Below the pieces are notes generated by a model. The model had not been told where the DNA came from, did no database searches, and saw only the letters and a list, made by a program, of their open reading frames with translations. Positions 40,303-50,237 of a stretch of DNA of 64,000 bases are shown here, piece by piece (the stretch's first letter is position 1; every line of letters begins with the position of its first letter). A program made the translations under genes and the position numbers. The DNA comes from Piscinibacter lacus (GTDB lineage: Bacteria; Pseudomonadota; Gammaproteobacteria; Burkholderiales; Burkholderiaceae_C), in NCBI RefSeq assembly GCF_016735685.1, contig NZ_JAERRA010000001.1:1674001-1738000 (forward strand), in the 5' to 3' direction.

Positions 40303-41517
40303 TCAGGCCTCGTGGTGCTGGTGCACCAGCTCGCGCACCCGCGGGTAGATCTGCTGCTGCCAGCGCCGGCCGCTGAACACGCCGTAGTGGCCGACGCCGG
40401 TCTGGATGTGGTGGGTCTTCAGGTGCGCCCGCAGGCTGCTGCACAGATCGTGGGCGGCCACGGTCTGGCCCAGGGCGCAGATGTCGTCGCGCTCGCCTTC
40501 CACGGTGAAGAGCGCGGTGCGGCGGATCGCCGCGGGCTGCACGGTCCGGCCGGCCACCTGCATCACGCCGCGGGCGAGATCGCAGGTCTGGAAGACGCGC
40601 TCGACGGTCTCGAGGTAGAACTCGGCCGGCAGGTCGTTGACGGCGAAGTACTCCTCGTAGAAGTTGCGGGTGGCCTCGGCCTTGTCCATCTCGCCGGCCA
40701 CCAGGGCCTCGTACAGGCCCTGGAAGGCCTGGCTGTGGCGCTCGGGGTTCATGCTCATGAAGGCGGTGAGCTGCAGGAAGCCGGGGTAGACCCGCCGCAT
40801 ACCACCGGGGTAGCGCAGCGGCACGCGGCAGATCAGCTTCTCCTCGAACCAGGCCATGGGCTTGCTGTTGGCCAGCTTGTTGACCTCGGTCGGGTTGATG
40901 CGGGTGTCGACCGGGCCGGCCATCAGCGTCATGGTGCGCGGCTGGGCCGGGTCGCCGTCCTCGGCCATCAGGGCGACGGCGGCCAGCAGCGGCACACAGG
41001 GCTGGCAGACCGCCATGGCATGGCCGCCCGGCCCCATGACCCGCAGGAAGCGGACCAGGTGCTGCACATAGTCGTCGAGCCCGAAGGGCCCGTCGGCCAG
41101 GCGCACGTCGCGGGCGTTGTGCCAGTCGGTTACCCAGACCTCATGGTCCTGCAGCAGGGTGCGCAGCGTGTCGCGCAGCAGGGTCGCGAAGTGGCCGGAC
41201 AAGGGCGCGGCCACCAGCATGCGCGGCTGCCCCTCCGGCGCGCCCGGCTTGCGAAAGCGCAGCAGGGTGGCGAAGGGCGTGCGGTCCATGACCTCCTCCT
41301 CGACCGCCCAGGCCTCGTGGCCGATGCGGTCCAGGCCGAAGGGCGGTCGCTCGTGGCTGAGGCGCAGTTGCGCGAAGACCTCGGCCGCTGCGGCCAGGCG
41401 GCGCAGGCCGCCGGGTTCCTTCAGGCCGAGAAAGCGCCAGGCCCGGGCGAACTGCCTTGCGGCTTCCTGCCAGGGGGCCATGACATCGCATTGGGACTGG
41501 TACGCCTGGTACAGCAT
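40303..41517 (-). CDS. phaZ: Intracellular PHB depolymerase
   Basis: A 404-residue alpha/beta hydrolase that mobilises stored polyhydroxybutyrate. In place of the serine lipase box it has AVCQPCVP, with a cysteine nucleophile (C171 or C174), as in the Ralstonia-type PhaZa1 family; the acid and base are probably in VEGERDDI and GVGHYGVFSGRRW. MLYQAYQSQCD at 41517 is the expected start. The longer upstream frame is Arg/Ala-rich and not coding-like. Shows that the organism stores PHB. Confidence 0.93.
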   Translation of the reverse strand: MLYQAYQSQCDVMAPWQEAARQFARAWRFLGLKEPGGLRRLAAAAEVFAQLRLSHERPPFGLDRIGHEAWAVEEEVMDRTPFATLLRFRKPGAPEGQPRMLVAAPLSGHFATLLRDTLRTLLQDHEVWVTDWHNARDVRLADGPFGLDDYVQHLVRFLRVMGPGGHAMAVCQPCVPLLAAVALMAEDGDPAQPRTMTLMAGPVDTRINPTEVNKLANSKPMAWFEEKLICRVPLRYPGGMRRVYPGFLQLTAFMSMNPERHSQAFQGLYEALVAGEMDKAEATRNFYEEYFAVNDLPAEFYLETVERVFQTCDLARGVMQVAGRTVQPAAIRRTALFTVEGERDDICALGQTVAAHDLCSSLRAHLKTHHIQTGVGHYGVFSGRRWQQQIYPRVRELVHQHHEA

Positions 41518-41707
41518 GCGGGGCTCCGGATCGACAGGGCGGGGCAGGGGACTCGTCCGACAACAGGCAAGTTGCAGGCCATCGCCCGCAGCGCCGGCGC
41601 TGCGCCAAACGATGGCACAGCGCTTGCGGGCTGCGAGCTGCCGGCCCCGTCGCGGGGCATCGGCACCGGCTTCGCCCCCTCTGCCCGCCACCGCAGGACC
41701 CGCCGCC

Positions 41708-42529
41708 ATGGTCACCCGCCGCCGCCCCGCCGCCCCGCCCGCCGACGCCCCGGAGGCGCCGCGCCCCAAGCGTGTCAGCCGCCGCGCGCCTGCGGCCGGC
41801 CCCAGTCTGGCGCTGCTTCCGGCCGAGCCGGCTGGCCGGGCGATTGCGACGCCCGCCGCACGCAGCGCCACGCTGACGCTGAGCAGCAAGAACTACTCGT
41901 CCTGGTCGCTGCGCGGCTGGCTGCTGGCGCGCTTCGCGGGCCTGGACTTCGAGGAGGAGATGCTCTCCACCGACAACGCCGACGTGCGCGCCGAGATCCT
42001 GCTGCTCGCGCCCTCCATGCTGGTGCCCTGCCTGCACCACGGCAGCGGCCCCGCCGAGGTGCGGGTCTGGGACACGCTGGCCATTGGCGAGTACCTGCAC
42101 GAACTTTTCCCTGAAGCCGGCCTGCTGCCCACCGCCCGCGCCGCCCGGGCCCACTGCCGCGCCATCTGCGGCGAGATGCATTCCGGCTTCAGCGCCCTGC
42201 GCTCGGCCCTGCCCATGAACCTGAAGGCCCGCTTTCCGGGCTTCAAGGTCTGGTCGCGTGCGCAGGCCGACATCGACCGCATCGTGCAGATCTGGACCGA
42301 ATGCTTCGATGCCTACGGCGGCCCCTGGCTGTTCGGCGCGCATCGCTGCATGGCCGATGCCATGTACGCCCCGGTCGTCACCCGGCTGCACACCTATGAC
42401 GTGCGCCTGTCCGACCGGCGGCTGATCGAGTATTGCCAGCGCGTGCTGGCCATGCCCGAGATGCAGGCATGGATCGCCGACGCCCGGCTTGAACCCGAGG
42501 ACATCGACGAGCTGGAAGCCGAGTTCTGA
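41708..42529 (+). CDS. Glutathione S-transferase family protein
   Basis: A 273-residue GST. After a 50-residue Arg/Pro/Ala-rich extension, the thioredoxin-like domain runs from TLTLSSKNYSSWSLRGWLLARFAGLDFEEEML (S near the glutathione site); the helical C-terminal domain follows. The plus-strand ATG at 41708 is divergent from phaZ. The basic N-terminal extension is unusual, and a later start in the gene is possible, but no in-frame ATG is close. Substrate unknown. Confidence 0.85.
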   Translation: MVTRRRPAAPPADAPEAPRPKRVSRRAPAAGPSLALLPAEPAGRAIATPAARSATLTLSSKNYSSWSLRGWLLARFAGLDFEEEMLSTDNADVRAEILLLAPSMLVPCLHHGSGPAEVRVWDTLAIGEYLHELFPEAGLLPTARAARAHCRAICGEMHSGFSALRSALPMNLKARFPGFKVWSRAQADIDRIVQIWTECFDAYGGPWLFGAHRCMADAMYAPVVTRLHTYDVRLSDRRLIEYCQRVLAMPEMQAWIADARLEPEDIDELEAEF

Positions 42530-42530
42530 A

Positions 42531-42561
42531 CCCGGCCGGCGGCAGCATGCCGCCGGCCGGG
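42531..42561. terminator. Bidirectional terminator between GST and cupin genes
   Basis: CCCGGCCGGCGGCA (42531-42544) and its exact complement (42548-42561) with a GCA loop: a 14-bp perfect stem directly after the GST stop, and just beyond the cupin stop on the other strand. Confidence 0.8.
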
Positions 42562-42567
42562 CGCCGC

Positions 42568-42996
42568 TCAGGCCCAGGGCTTCGGCTTGGGCACTTCGGC
42601 GGCGGGCTCGACGTCGATCGTCTTGAAGTCCGCCGGGCTGACGATCTCCAGGTACTCCATGTCCGGCGAGTAGTCGAAGAGGTAGTGGCGGATGCCCGGG
42701 CGCTGGTGCACGCAGTCGCCGGCCGAGACCAGGGTCTCCTGGTCCTCGTACATGAAGCGGGCCCAGCCCTTGAGCATGATGACGATCTGGAAATCCGCCT
42801 CGTGGCGGTGCCAGCCCGTGCCCTCGGCCGGCGGGTTCTGGGCCTTGACCAGATGGGCAATCACCTTGCCCCGGGTGGCCTCGGCGACGCCGAGGTCGCG
42901 GTAGGCGAAGAAGTCGCGCAGGCCACCCTCGCCACGCCAGGGCGTGTCCTCGGGTTTCACATGCGAGAAAACGGTCGGGGTGCTGCGGTCGAGCAT
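42568..42996 (-). CDS. Cupin-domain protein
   Basis: A 142-residue single beta-barrel. The metal-binding motif is [23 protein letters not shown] (H-x-H, E), followed by the second half [29 protein letters not shown] at 42996 with GAGGAGG upstream; the frame extends further, but the ribosome site fixes this start. Function unknown; probably a small-molecule-binding or dioxygenase-like protein. Confidence 0.83.
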   Translation of the reverse strand: MLDRSTPTVFSHVKPEDTPWRGEGGLRDFFAYRDLGVAEATRGKVIAHLVKAQNPPAEGTGWHRHEADFQIVIMLKGWARFMYEDQETLVSAGDCVHQRPGIRHYLFDYSPDMEYLEIVSPADFKTIDVEPAAEVPKPKPWA

Positions 42997-43148
42997 GGCG
43001 GTCCTCCTCGTGCGGAGCGGTGGCTGGGGTGGCCTGGGCAATGCAACAAGCGTTCCGCGCCGCGGCGGTGCGCGCGGTGGCGGGCGGACTGCTGCGTGCT
43101 AGGCTTTTTGCACGTTTCCCGACCATCCCCCGCCCCTGGAGTGAACCG

Positions 43149-43649
43149 ATGACGAGCGCCGACTTCGCGACCTGCGACCTCTGCGATGCCCACAAGAACG
43201 ACGGCAGCGGTGCCTTCCGCGTGCTGCCGCCGGTCTTCCGCGATTTCGGCGCGCACAAGCGTTTCGCCGGACCGGTCTTCACCGTCAAGTGCTTCGAGGA
43301 CAACAGCCTGGTGAAGGCCGCCGTCGACAGCCCGGGCGAAGGCCGCGTGCTCGTCGTCGACGGCGGCGGCTCGCTGCGCCGCGCGCTGGTGGGCGGCAAC
43401 CTGGGCGCGGCCGCGGCCCGCAATGGCTGGGCCGGCGTGGTGGTGGACGGCTGCGTGCGCGACGTGGTCGAACTCGCCGCCTGCGCCACCGGCATCCGCG
43501 CGCTGGCCGCCATGCCCCTGCCCACCGAGAAGCGCAATGAAGGCCAGCGCGAGCTGGCCGTGCAGATCCAGGGCGTCTGGGTGCGGCCGGGCGACTGGCT
43601 CTATGCCGACGAGGACGGCATCGTCGTCAGCGCGACCCGGCTGGCCTGA
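43149..43649 (+). CDS. rraA: RraA-family protein
   Basis: A 166-residue protein of the RraA family, including the E. coli inhibitor of RNase E, and 4-hydroxy-4-methyl-2-oxoglutarate/oxaloacetate aldolases of the same fold. Motifs: [49 protein letters not shown]. Which of the two activities it has is not decided by the sequence. ATG at 43149. Convergent with serB. Confidence 0.9.
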   Translation: MTSADFATCDLCDAHKNDGSGAFRVLPPVFRDFGAHKRFAGPVFTVKCFEDNSLVKAAVDSPGEGRVLVVDGGGSLRRALVGGNLGAAAARNGWAGVVVDGCVRDVVELAACATGIRALAAMPLPTEKRNEGQRELAVQIQGVWVRPGDWLYADEDGIVVSATRLA

Positions 43650-43731
43650 GCCCGTCCGGGCGCCGTTCAGGCGCCGAGAAGCCCGCAGCCGGCCGGCGAC
43701 AGCGTTCAGGCCCTGGCCGCAGCGCGCGGCC

Positions 43732-44511
43732 TCAGCGCGGCCCGGGGCCGAACAGCGCCAGCAAGGTGTCCAGGCGCTCGACCTCCAGCGCCACATCGGC
43801 CTGGGCGCGCACCGCGGGCTTGGCCCGGTAGGCCACCGACAGGCCGGCCACCGACATCATCGGCAGGTCGTTGGCGCCGTCGCCCACGGCGATCACCTGC
43901 GCGCCGGTGCCGCCCAGCGCGGCCACGGTCTCCAGCACAGTGCGGCGCTTCTCCTCGCCGTCGACGATGTCGCCCCAGGGCTGGTCGAGCATGCGGCCGG
44001 TCAGGGCCGGCTCGGCATCGGCGCGGCCGGTCTGCGCCGGGTCGGTGGAGAGCTCCAGCACATTGCTGCGGGTGGCATCCAGGCCCAGCGCCTCGCGCAC
44101 GCGGTCGCTGAAGTAGGTGAAGCCGCCGGAGACCAGCAGGGTCTTGAGGCCGGCCGCCTGGCAGGCGCGCACCAGGGCCAGCGCGCCCTCGTGCAGGCGC
44201 AGACGCTCCTCGGCCACCTGGCGCAGCGCGCTCAGCGGCACGCCGCGCAGCAGGGCCACGCGCTGGCGCAGGCTGGCCTTGTAGTCGGCGATCTCGCCGC
44301 GCATCGCGGCTTCGGTGATCGCCGCCACCTCGGCCTTGCGGCCGGCGGCGTCGGCGATCTCGTCCACGCACTCGATGCTGATCAGCGTCGAGTCCATGTC
44401 GAAGGCGATCAGCTTGAAGTCGCTCAGGCGCAATGGCAGGCGCACGCCGCGGGCGAGCAGGCGGCTGGCGTCGAGGCCGGCGGGCAGGGAAGGGGCGGTG
44501 GAGGTCGACAT
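43732..44511 (-). CDS. serB: Phosphoserine phosphatase
   Basis: A 259-residue HAD-type phosphatase, the last step of serine synthesis. The nucleophile is D38 in FDMDSTLI (D38, D40), then VSGGFTYFSD, and GDGANDLPMM with the final aspartates. ATG at 44511. The 35-residue N-terminal leader is short and has no ACT domain, unlike longer forms. A terminator for the upstream fcc pair lies immediately ahead of it. Confidence 0.95.
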   Translation of the reverse strand: MSTSTAPSLPAGLDASRLLARGVRLPLRLSDFKLIAFDMDSTLISIECVDEIADAAGRKAEVAAITEAAMRGEIADYKASLRQRVALLRGVPLSALRQVAEERLRLHEGALALVRACQAAGLKTLLVSGGFTYFSDRVREALGLDATRSNVLELSTDPAQTGRADAEPALTGRMLDQPWGDIVDGEEKRRTVLETVAALGGTGAQVIAVGDGANDLPMMSVAGLSVAYRAKPAVRAQADVALEVERLDTLLALFGPGPR

Positions 44512-44513
44512 CG

Positions 44514-44540
44514 CAAATCAAAACAGGCCGCCGGCCTGTT
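44514..44540 (-). terminator. Terminator of the flavocytochrome c operon
   Basis: On the minus strand AACAGGCC and GGCCTGTT form an 8-bp stem with a 3-base loop (44522-44540), followed by TTTGATTT. It sits between fccB and serB. Confidence 0.75.
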
Positions 44541-44614
44541 GCCGACGCGGCCGGGGCCGGGGCGGCATGGTAGCGAAGGACTGTCCGGCGCCCGGTCCGG
44601 GGCCGGGCGCGGCC

Positions 44615-45985
44615 TCAACTGAAGGTGTCGGCCATCAGCGCCTTGAACCAGGTGTCCATGCGCTTGAAGTTCTTGTTGCTGATGTTGGCAGCCTCGGTCG
44701 GCATGGCGCCGGCCGTCACGCCATTGTTCGCCGCGACCTTCATCGTGCGGCTCGCCGGGTCGTACTGGTAGACCGCAGTCAGCCAGGAGGCGGTGGTCGC
44801 GGTGATCGGCGAGTAGCAGGCCGAGTTCAGCACCGGCGCCGGGTCGGGGCTGCCGCCGGCCAGCAGGCGCAGCACCGCATCGGCGCAGGTCTTGCCCTCC
44901 TGATTGGCCACATGGCCGGCCTTGGGCAGGCCGGTCTGCGCGGCGTCGCCGATCACGTGCACGCCCGGCAGGGCGGTGGATTCATAGCTCAGCAGATCGA
45001 CCACGGCCCAGCGGCCGTCGGCGCTGTTGGCCAGGCCGGCCTGCTGCAGCCAGTCGCCGCTGCGGCTGCCGCGGGCCCGCTGCGGCGGGATCGGGTTGAC
45101 GGCCTGGGCCATCACGCTGCGCGGCGTGCCGATGGCATCGGTCCAGCTCACCTGGCCGGTGTAGGCATTGATGTGCAGGTTCTGCACGCCGGGCTGGTAG
45201 TCGATCACGCCGGCATGGATCACGTTGAAGGCGTGGGTGAAGTTCTCGCGCTCGGCGGTGATGGCCAGGTTCTCGTCGAGCACCAGCACCTTCACATTGC
45301 CGTTGCGGCGCTTCTTCAGGAAGTCGGCCACCACGCAGGCCCGCTCGTAGGGGCCGGGCGGGCAGCGGTAGGGCGCCTTCGGGATGGTCATCACGAACAC
45401 GCCGCCGGCGGGCACCGCAGCCACCTTCTGGCGCAGCAGCTCTGTCTGCGGGCCGGCAGACCATGCGTGCGGCGTGCGCAGCGCGTAGTCCTCGGCCGTC
45501 AGGCCGTAGGCCGGGTCGAAGTCGATGCCGGGGGCGACGATCAGCCGGTCGTAGGCCAGCGTGCCGCCGTCGGACAGGCGCAGCACGCGCTGGATGGGCT
45601 CCAGCGACTGCACCGCCGCCTTGCGGATCACGACGCCATGCTGCTTGCGCAGGCCGTCGCGGCTGAAGTTCAGCGAGCTGAGCTTGCGGCTGCCGTTGAG
45701 CACCAGGTTGCTCATGATGTGCGAGGTGTAGGCCGCGGTCGGGTCGACCAGGGTCACCTGCACGCCGCTGCCACCCCAGTAGCGCAGGTACTTGGCGGCG
45801 CTTGCGCCGGCCATGCCGCCGCCGACGACCACCACGCGGCCCGCCGGAGCCGTCGCGGCCCGGGCGCCGCCCGGGCGCGGCAGCAGGCTGATGCCGGCGC
45901 CGACGGCCAGGGCCTGCAGCAGGGTGCGGCGCGAGAGCAGGGACGGCGCCAAGCCCGGAAAGTGTTCGGGGGTGCTCATGCTCAT
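44615..45985 (-). CDS. fccB: Flavocytochrome c sulfide dehydrogenase, flavoprotein subunit
   Basis: A 456-residue FAD protein, related to sulfide:quinone reductase, that oxidises sulfide in the periplasm and passes electrons to cytochrome c. A twin-arginine signal (SRRTLLQALAVGAG) is followed by the FAD fold GGGMAGASAAKYLR, then IVAPGIDFDPAYG, PKAPYRCPPGPYERACVVAD, and VHVIGDAAQ. Cysteines of the family are present. The ATG at 45985 overlaps the cytochrome stop (ATGA); another ATG lies at 45979. With the upstream c-type cytochrome it forms a two-gene operon. Substrate inferred from the family. Confidence 0.88.
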   Translation of the reverse strand: MSMSTPEHFPGLAPSLLSRRTLLQALAVGAGISLLPRPGGARAATAPAGRVVVVGGGMAGASAAKYLRYWGGSGVQVTLVDPTAAYTSHIMSNLVLNGSRKLSSLNFSRDGLRKQHGVVIRKAAVQSLEPIQRVLRLSDGGTLAYDRLIVAPGIDFDPAYGLTAEDYALRTPHAWSAGPQTELLRQKVAAVPAGGVFVMTIPKAPYRCPPGPYERACVVADFLKKRRNGNVKVLVLDENLAITAERENFTHAFNVIHAGVIDYQPGVQNLHINAYTGQVSWTDAIGTPRSVMAQAVNPIPPQRARGSRSGDWLQQAGLANSADGRWAVVDLLSYESTALPGVHVIGDAAQTGLPKAGHVANQEGKTCADAVLRLLAGGSPDPAPVLNSACYSPITATTASWLTAVYQYDPASRTMKVAANNGVTAGAMPTEAANISNKNFKRMDTWFKALMADTFS

Positions 45986-46380
45986 TTCGCCTTCAGGTTC
46001 TGGAGGATCAGCGCGATCTGCGCGTCGGTGTAGCCCTGGGCGTGGGCGGCCATGATGTCCTGGCGGGCCGGCTCGCGGGCCAGGTCGCGGTACTCGCGCA
46101 CCTCCTCGGCCTCGCCGCCGCGGATGTTGTCGAAGCCGCCGGTGCCGCCGGTGCCGTGGCACTGGAAGCAGTTCGAGGCCAGCAGGCGGCCCGGGCTGTC
46201 GATGGCGCGCGGATTGACCGTGACGGCCGAAGTTGTCGTCTTCTTCTTCGACGAGCTTCCGGCGTGCACCGCGTTCGGCGCCAGCGCCGCCAGGCTGAGG
46301 GTCAGGCTGGCCCAGACCAGCCCACGGGCCCGGCGCGCTGCCCGAAGGCTGGCCGGAAACATCAGTGCATGCGAATTCAT
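45982..46380 (-). CDS. fccA: Small c-type cytochrome, FccA-like
   Basis: A 132-residue periplasmic protein: signal peptide (LVWASLTLSLAALAPNAVHA), a Lys/Thr-rich linker, and one heme site CFQCH followed by GTGGTGGFDNIRGG. The axial methionine should be in the region DIMAAHAQGYTDAQI. Expected partner of the flavoprotein encoded next, with which it overlaps. Smaller than the two-heme FccA of purple sulfur bacteria. Confidence 0.85.
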   Translation of the reverse strand: MNSHALMFPASLRAARRARGLVWASLTLSLAALAPNAVHAGSSSKKKTTTSAVTVNPRAIDSPGRLLASNCFQCHGTGGTGGFDNIRGGEAEEVREYRDLAREPARQDIMAAHAQGYTDAQIALILQNLKAK

Positions 46381-46440
46381 GGAGGCGATCGTCCGCCTCC
46401 TGGCTGAAGCTCCGATGAAGATGCGGCGGCCGCCGCCGGC

Positions 46441-49400
46441 TCAGGCCGTGCCGGATGGCACGGTCGGCTGCCCCAGCGCCTTCAGCACCTCGCGCACGGT
46501 CTGGGCGCGGTCCTTGGGGTCGGCCTGGGCGCGGTCGATGCGCAGCTTCTCGTTGCCGGCCAGCTTCACATGGCGCTGGCGCTGCACGAGGTCGATGATG
46601 CGCATGGGCTCGATCGGCGGGTTGGGCCGGAAGTGGATGTTCATCACCGCCGGGCCGGCGTCGATCTTGATCACGCCATAGGGCCGCGCCTGCACGCGCA
46701 GGCGGTGCACGTCGAACAGGGTCTGGGCCTGGGCGGGCAGCTTGCCGAAGCGGTCGACGATCTCCTCCAGCAGCAGGTCGAGCTGGTCCAGGCGCTCGGC
46801 CGAGGCCAGGCGCTTGTAGAGCGAGAGCCGCAGTTGCACATCGCCGCAGTAGGCATCGGGCAGCAGGGCCGGCGCATGCAGGTTGACCTCGGTCGCGGTG
46901 TTCACCGGGTTCAGCAGGTCGGGCTCGCGGCCGGCCTTCAGGTCGCGCACCGCCTGGCTCAGCATGTCGTTGTAGAGCTGGAAGCCGACTTCCATCATGT
47001 TGCCGCTCTGGTGCTCGCCCAGCACCTCGCCGGCGCCGCGGATCTCCAGGTCGTGCATGGCCAGGTAGAAGCCGCTGCCCAGCTCCTCCATGTCCTGGAT
47101 GGCCTGCAGGCGCTGCGCGGCCTGCTTGCTCAGGCCTTCCACATCGGGCACCAGCAGGTAGGCATAGGCCTGGTGGTGGCTGCGGCCCACGCGGCCGCGA
47201 AGCTGATGCAACTGGGCCAGGCCGAACTTGTCGGCGCGGCTCATCACGATGGTGTTGGCGCTCGGCACGTCGATGCCGGTCTCGATGATGGTCGAGCACA
47301 GCAGCAGGTTGTGGCGACCCTGCACGAACTCGCGCATCACGCGCTCCAGCTCGCGCTCGGGCATCTGGCCGTGGGCCACGGCGATGCGCGCCTCGGGCAC
47401 CAGCTCTTCGAGCTTCTGCTTGCGGTTCTGGATGGTCTCGACCTCGTTGTGCAGGAAGTAGACCTGGCCGCCGCGCTTGAGCTCGCGCAGCACCGCCTCG
47501 CGGATCACGCTGCTGCCTTCGCTGCGCACGAAGGTCTTGATGGCCAGGCGGCGCTGCGGCGCGGTGGCGATCACGCTCAGCTCGCGCAGGCCCTCCAGCG
47601 CCATGCCCAGGGTGCGCGGGATGGGGGTGGCGGTGAGCGTCAGCACATCCACCTCGGCCCGCATGGCCTTCATGGCCTCCTTGTGGCGCACGCCGAAGCG
47701 GTGCTCCTCGTCGATGATCAGCAGGCCTAGGCGCTTGAACTTCGTCTCCTGGCTCAGCAGCTTGTGCGTGCCCACGACGATGTCGATGGTGCCGTCGGCC
47801 AGGCCTTCCATCGCGGCCTTGATCTCCTTGGTCGAGCGGAAGCGCGACATCTCCGCCACCCGCACCGGCCATTGGCCGAAGCGGTCGGCGATGTTCTGGT
47901 AGTGCTGCTCGGCCAGCAGGGTGGTGGGGGCCAGCAGGGCGACCTGCTTGCCGCCGGTCACCGCCACGAAGGCCGCGCGCAGCGCCACCTCGGTCTTGCC
48001 GAAGCCCACGTCGCCGCAGACCAGCCGGTCCATGGGCTTGGGGCTGATCATGTCCTGGATGACGGCATGGATGGCGGCGCGCTGGTCGGCCGTTTCCTCG
48101 AAGCCGAAGCTGGCCGCGAAGGCCTCGTAGTCCTGCGGGCTGAAGCGGAAGGCATGGCCCTCGCGCGCGGCGCGGCGGGCGTAGAGGTTGAGCAGCTCGG
48201 CGGCGGTGTCACGCACCTGCTCGGCGGCCTTGCGCTTGGCTTTCTCCCACTGGCCGCTGCCGAGCTTGTGCAGCGGCGCCTCCTCGGCGCTGACGCCGGT
48301 GTAGCGGCTGATCAGGTGCAGTTGCGCAACCGGCACGTAGAGCGTGGCCTTCTCGGCGTACTGCAAGTGCAGGAACTCGGTCGAGCCTTCGCCGAGGTCG
48401 ATGTGGACCAGGCCGACATAGCGGCCGATGCCGTGCTGGCTGTGCACCACCGGGTCGCCGGGACGCAGCTCGGACAGGTCCTTGATCAGCGCATCGACAT
48501 CGCTGACCTGCTCCTGCTTGCGGCGGCGGCGCTGGGTGGGGGCAGCCTCGAAAAGCTCGGTCTCGGTGACGAGTTGCAGGTTCAGCGGCGCGCCGCTTGC
48601 AGCCTCCTCGGCCTCGATCCAGTGGAAGCCCGCGGCCAGCGGGCCGACGCTGATGGCCGCGACATGGTCGCTGGCCAGGAAGGCCGGCAGGTCGGCCACG
48701 CTCGGCAGCTCCAGCTTGTGCTCGCGCAGCAGCTCCAGCAGGCTTTCGCGCCGGCCTTCGCTCTCGGCCAGCAGCAGCAGGCGGCCGGCTTTCTCGCGCC
48801 GGCTCAGGATCTGGGCGGCCAGCTTGCGCAGCGGCTCGACGGCGCCGCGGTCCAGCGCCAGGTCGGGCAAGGGGCGGGCCCAGGGCGTGGTGGCGGGCGG
48901 CGCGGCGTCGGCCGCGTCAACGGCGGCGTCGGCCGGCGCGGTCTCGTCCGCCGCAGCCGCCCGCGGCGGACGCAGCGAGAGCGTGGGCTGCGCGCGGCAG
49001 CGGCCGAAGAAGTCCTCGGCCGTCAGGTAGACGGCCTCGGGCGGCAGCAGCGGGCGCTCGGCATCGTGCTGCAGGAAGCGGTGGCGTTCGCGGATCTCGC
49101 CCCAGAAGGCGGCCAGGGCCTCGTCGACCGCGCCGTGCAGCACCACGGCGGCCTGCGCGCCGAAGTAGTCGAAGACGGTGGCGGTCTCGTCGAAGAAGAG
49201 CGGCAGGCAGAACTCGATGCCCGGCCCGGCGAGGCCGCTGCCCATGTCCTTGTAGAGCCGGGCGCGGCTGGGGTCGCCGTCCATCTTCTCGCGCCAGCGG
49301 GCGCGGAAGGCGGTGCGCGCGGCCTCGTCCATCGGGAACTCGCGGCCGGGCAGCAGGCGCACCTCGGGCACAGGATAGAGGCTGCGCTGGCTGTCCGGGT

Positions 49401-50013
49401 CGAAGGTGCGGATGGAATCGATCTCGTTGTCGAAGAGGTCGATGCGGAAGGGCACCGGCGAGCCCATCGGGAACAGGTCGATCAGCCCGCCGCGCACCGC
49501 GTATTCGCCGGGCGAGACGACCTGGCTCACATGCTGATACCCGGCCAGGGTGAGCTGCGACTTCAGCGCCGCCTCGTCCAGCTTCTGCTTCTGGCGGAAC
49601 TGGAAGGTGGTGGCCGCCAGGAAGCTGGGCGGCGCCAGCCGCACCAGGGCGGTGGTGGCGGGCAGCAGCACCACGTCCAGCGCGGCATCCGGCCCCTCGG
49701 CAGGTGCCGCGCCGCGCTGGCCCTGGAGCAGGCGCCACAGGGTGGCGAGGCGCTCGGAGATCAGGTCCTGGTGCGGCGAGAAGCTGTCATAGGGCAGGGT
49801 CTCCCAGTCCGGGAAGACGGCCACTCGCAGGCCGGGCGCGAAGAAGCCCAGCTCGGCTTCCAGGCGCTGCGCATCGGCCGGGTCGGCGCAGACGATGGCG
49901 GTGAGCTGGCCGGCCCGGCTGCGGGCCAGGCGGGCCAGCAGCAGGGCATCGGCCGAGCCCGGCGGCCGGGGCAGGGTGGGGCGTTGACCGGGGGCGAGAC
50001 GGGGCAGCAGCAT
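46441..50013 (-). CDS. mfd: Transcription-repair coupling factor
   Basis: A 1190-residue DNA translocase that removes stalled RNA polymerase and recruits UvrA. N-terminal UvrB-like part, the RNA-polymerase-interacting domain (PGDPVVHSQHGIGRYVGL), the helicase domain with CGDVGFGKTEVALRAAF and DEEHRFGVRHKEAMK, the TRG motif and the D7 C-terminal domain. ATG at 50013 chosen; a GTG at 50061 would add 16 residues. Full length and intact. Confidence 0.96.
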   Translation of the reverse strand: MLLPRLAPGQRPTLPRPPGSADALLLARLARSRAGQLTAIVCADPADAQRLEAELGFFAPGLRVAVFPDWETLPYDSFSPHQDLISERLATLWRLLQGQRGAAPAEGPDAALDVVLLPATTALVRLAPPSFLAATTFQFRQKQKLDEAALKSQLTLAGYQHVSQVVSPGEYAVRGGLIDLFPMGSPVPFRIDLFDNEIDSIRTFDPDSQRSLYPVPEVRLLPGREFPMDEAARTAFRARWREKMDGDPSRARLYKDMGSGLAGPGIEFCLPLFFDETATVFDYFGAQAAVVLHGAVDEALAAFWGEIRERHRFLQHDAERPLLPPEAVYLTAEDFFGRCRAQPTLSLRPPRAAAADETAPADAAVDAADAAPPATTPWARPLPDLALDRGAVEPLRKLAAQILSRREKAGRLLLLAESEGRRESLLELLREHKLELPSVADLPAFLASDHVAAISVGPLAAGFHWIEAEEAASGAPLNLQLVTETELFEAAPTQRRRRKQEQVSDVDALIKDLSELRPGDPVVHSQHGIGRYVGLVHIDLGEGSTEFLHLQYAEKATLYVPVAQLHLISRYTGVSAEEAPLHKLGSGQWEKAKRKAAEQVRDTAAELLNLYARRAAREGHAFRFSPQDYEAFAASFGFEETADQRAAIHAVIQDMISPKPMDRLVCGDVGFGKTEVALRAAFVAVTGGKQVALLAPTTLLAEQHYQNIADRFGQWPVRVAEMSRFRSTKEIKAAMEGLADGTIDIVVGTHKLLSQETKFKRLGLLIIDEEHRFGVRHKEAMKAMRAEVDVLTLTATPIPRTLGMALEGLRELSVIATAPQRRLAIKTFVRSEGSSVIREAVLRELKRGGQVYFLHNEVETIQNRKQKLEELVPEARIAVAHGQMPERELERVMREFVQGRHNLLLCSTIIETGIDVPSANTIVMSRADKFGLAQLHQLRGRVGRSHHQAYAYLLVPDVEGLSKQAAQRLQAIQDMEELGSGFYLAMHDLEIRGAGEVLGEHQSGNMMEVGFQLYNDMLSQAVRDLKAGREPDLLNPVNTATEVNLHAPALLPDAYCGDVQLRLSLYKRLASAERLDQLDLLLEEIVDRFGKLPAQAQTLFDVHRLRVQARPYGVIKIDAGPAVMNIHFRPNPPIEPMRIIDLVQRQRHVKLAGNEKLRIDRAQADPKDRAQTVREVLKALGQPTVPSGTA

Positions 50014-50237
50014 GCGAAGGGCGGGCCGGCCGGCAGGCCGAGCGTTCTGGACGGGCACCAAAACACGAATACCCGCCGCGCCCCTTGGCGGGGGCAGGGC
50101 GGGGCGAAAGGGATCCGCGCGTCACACAGCCGACGGGCCCTCCCGCGGCGCGAGGGCGGGGGGCAGGAGGCCCGGCCGCAAGGGCCGGACCGGGGCTGCG
50201 GGCAGCGCGCGGGGCGGCGAATCTTAAGATCGCCGCC

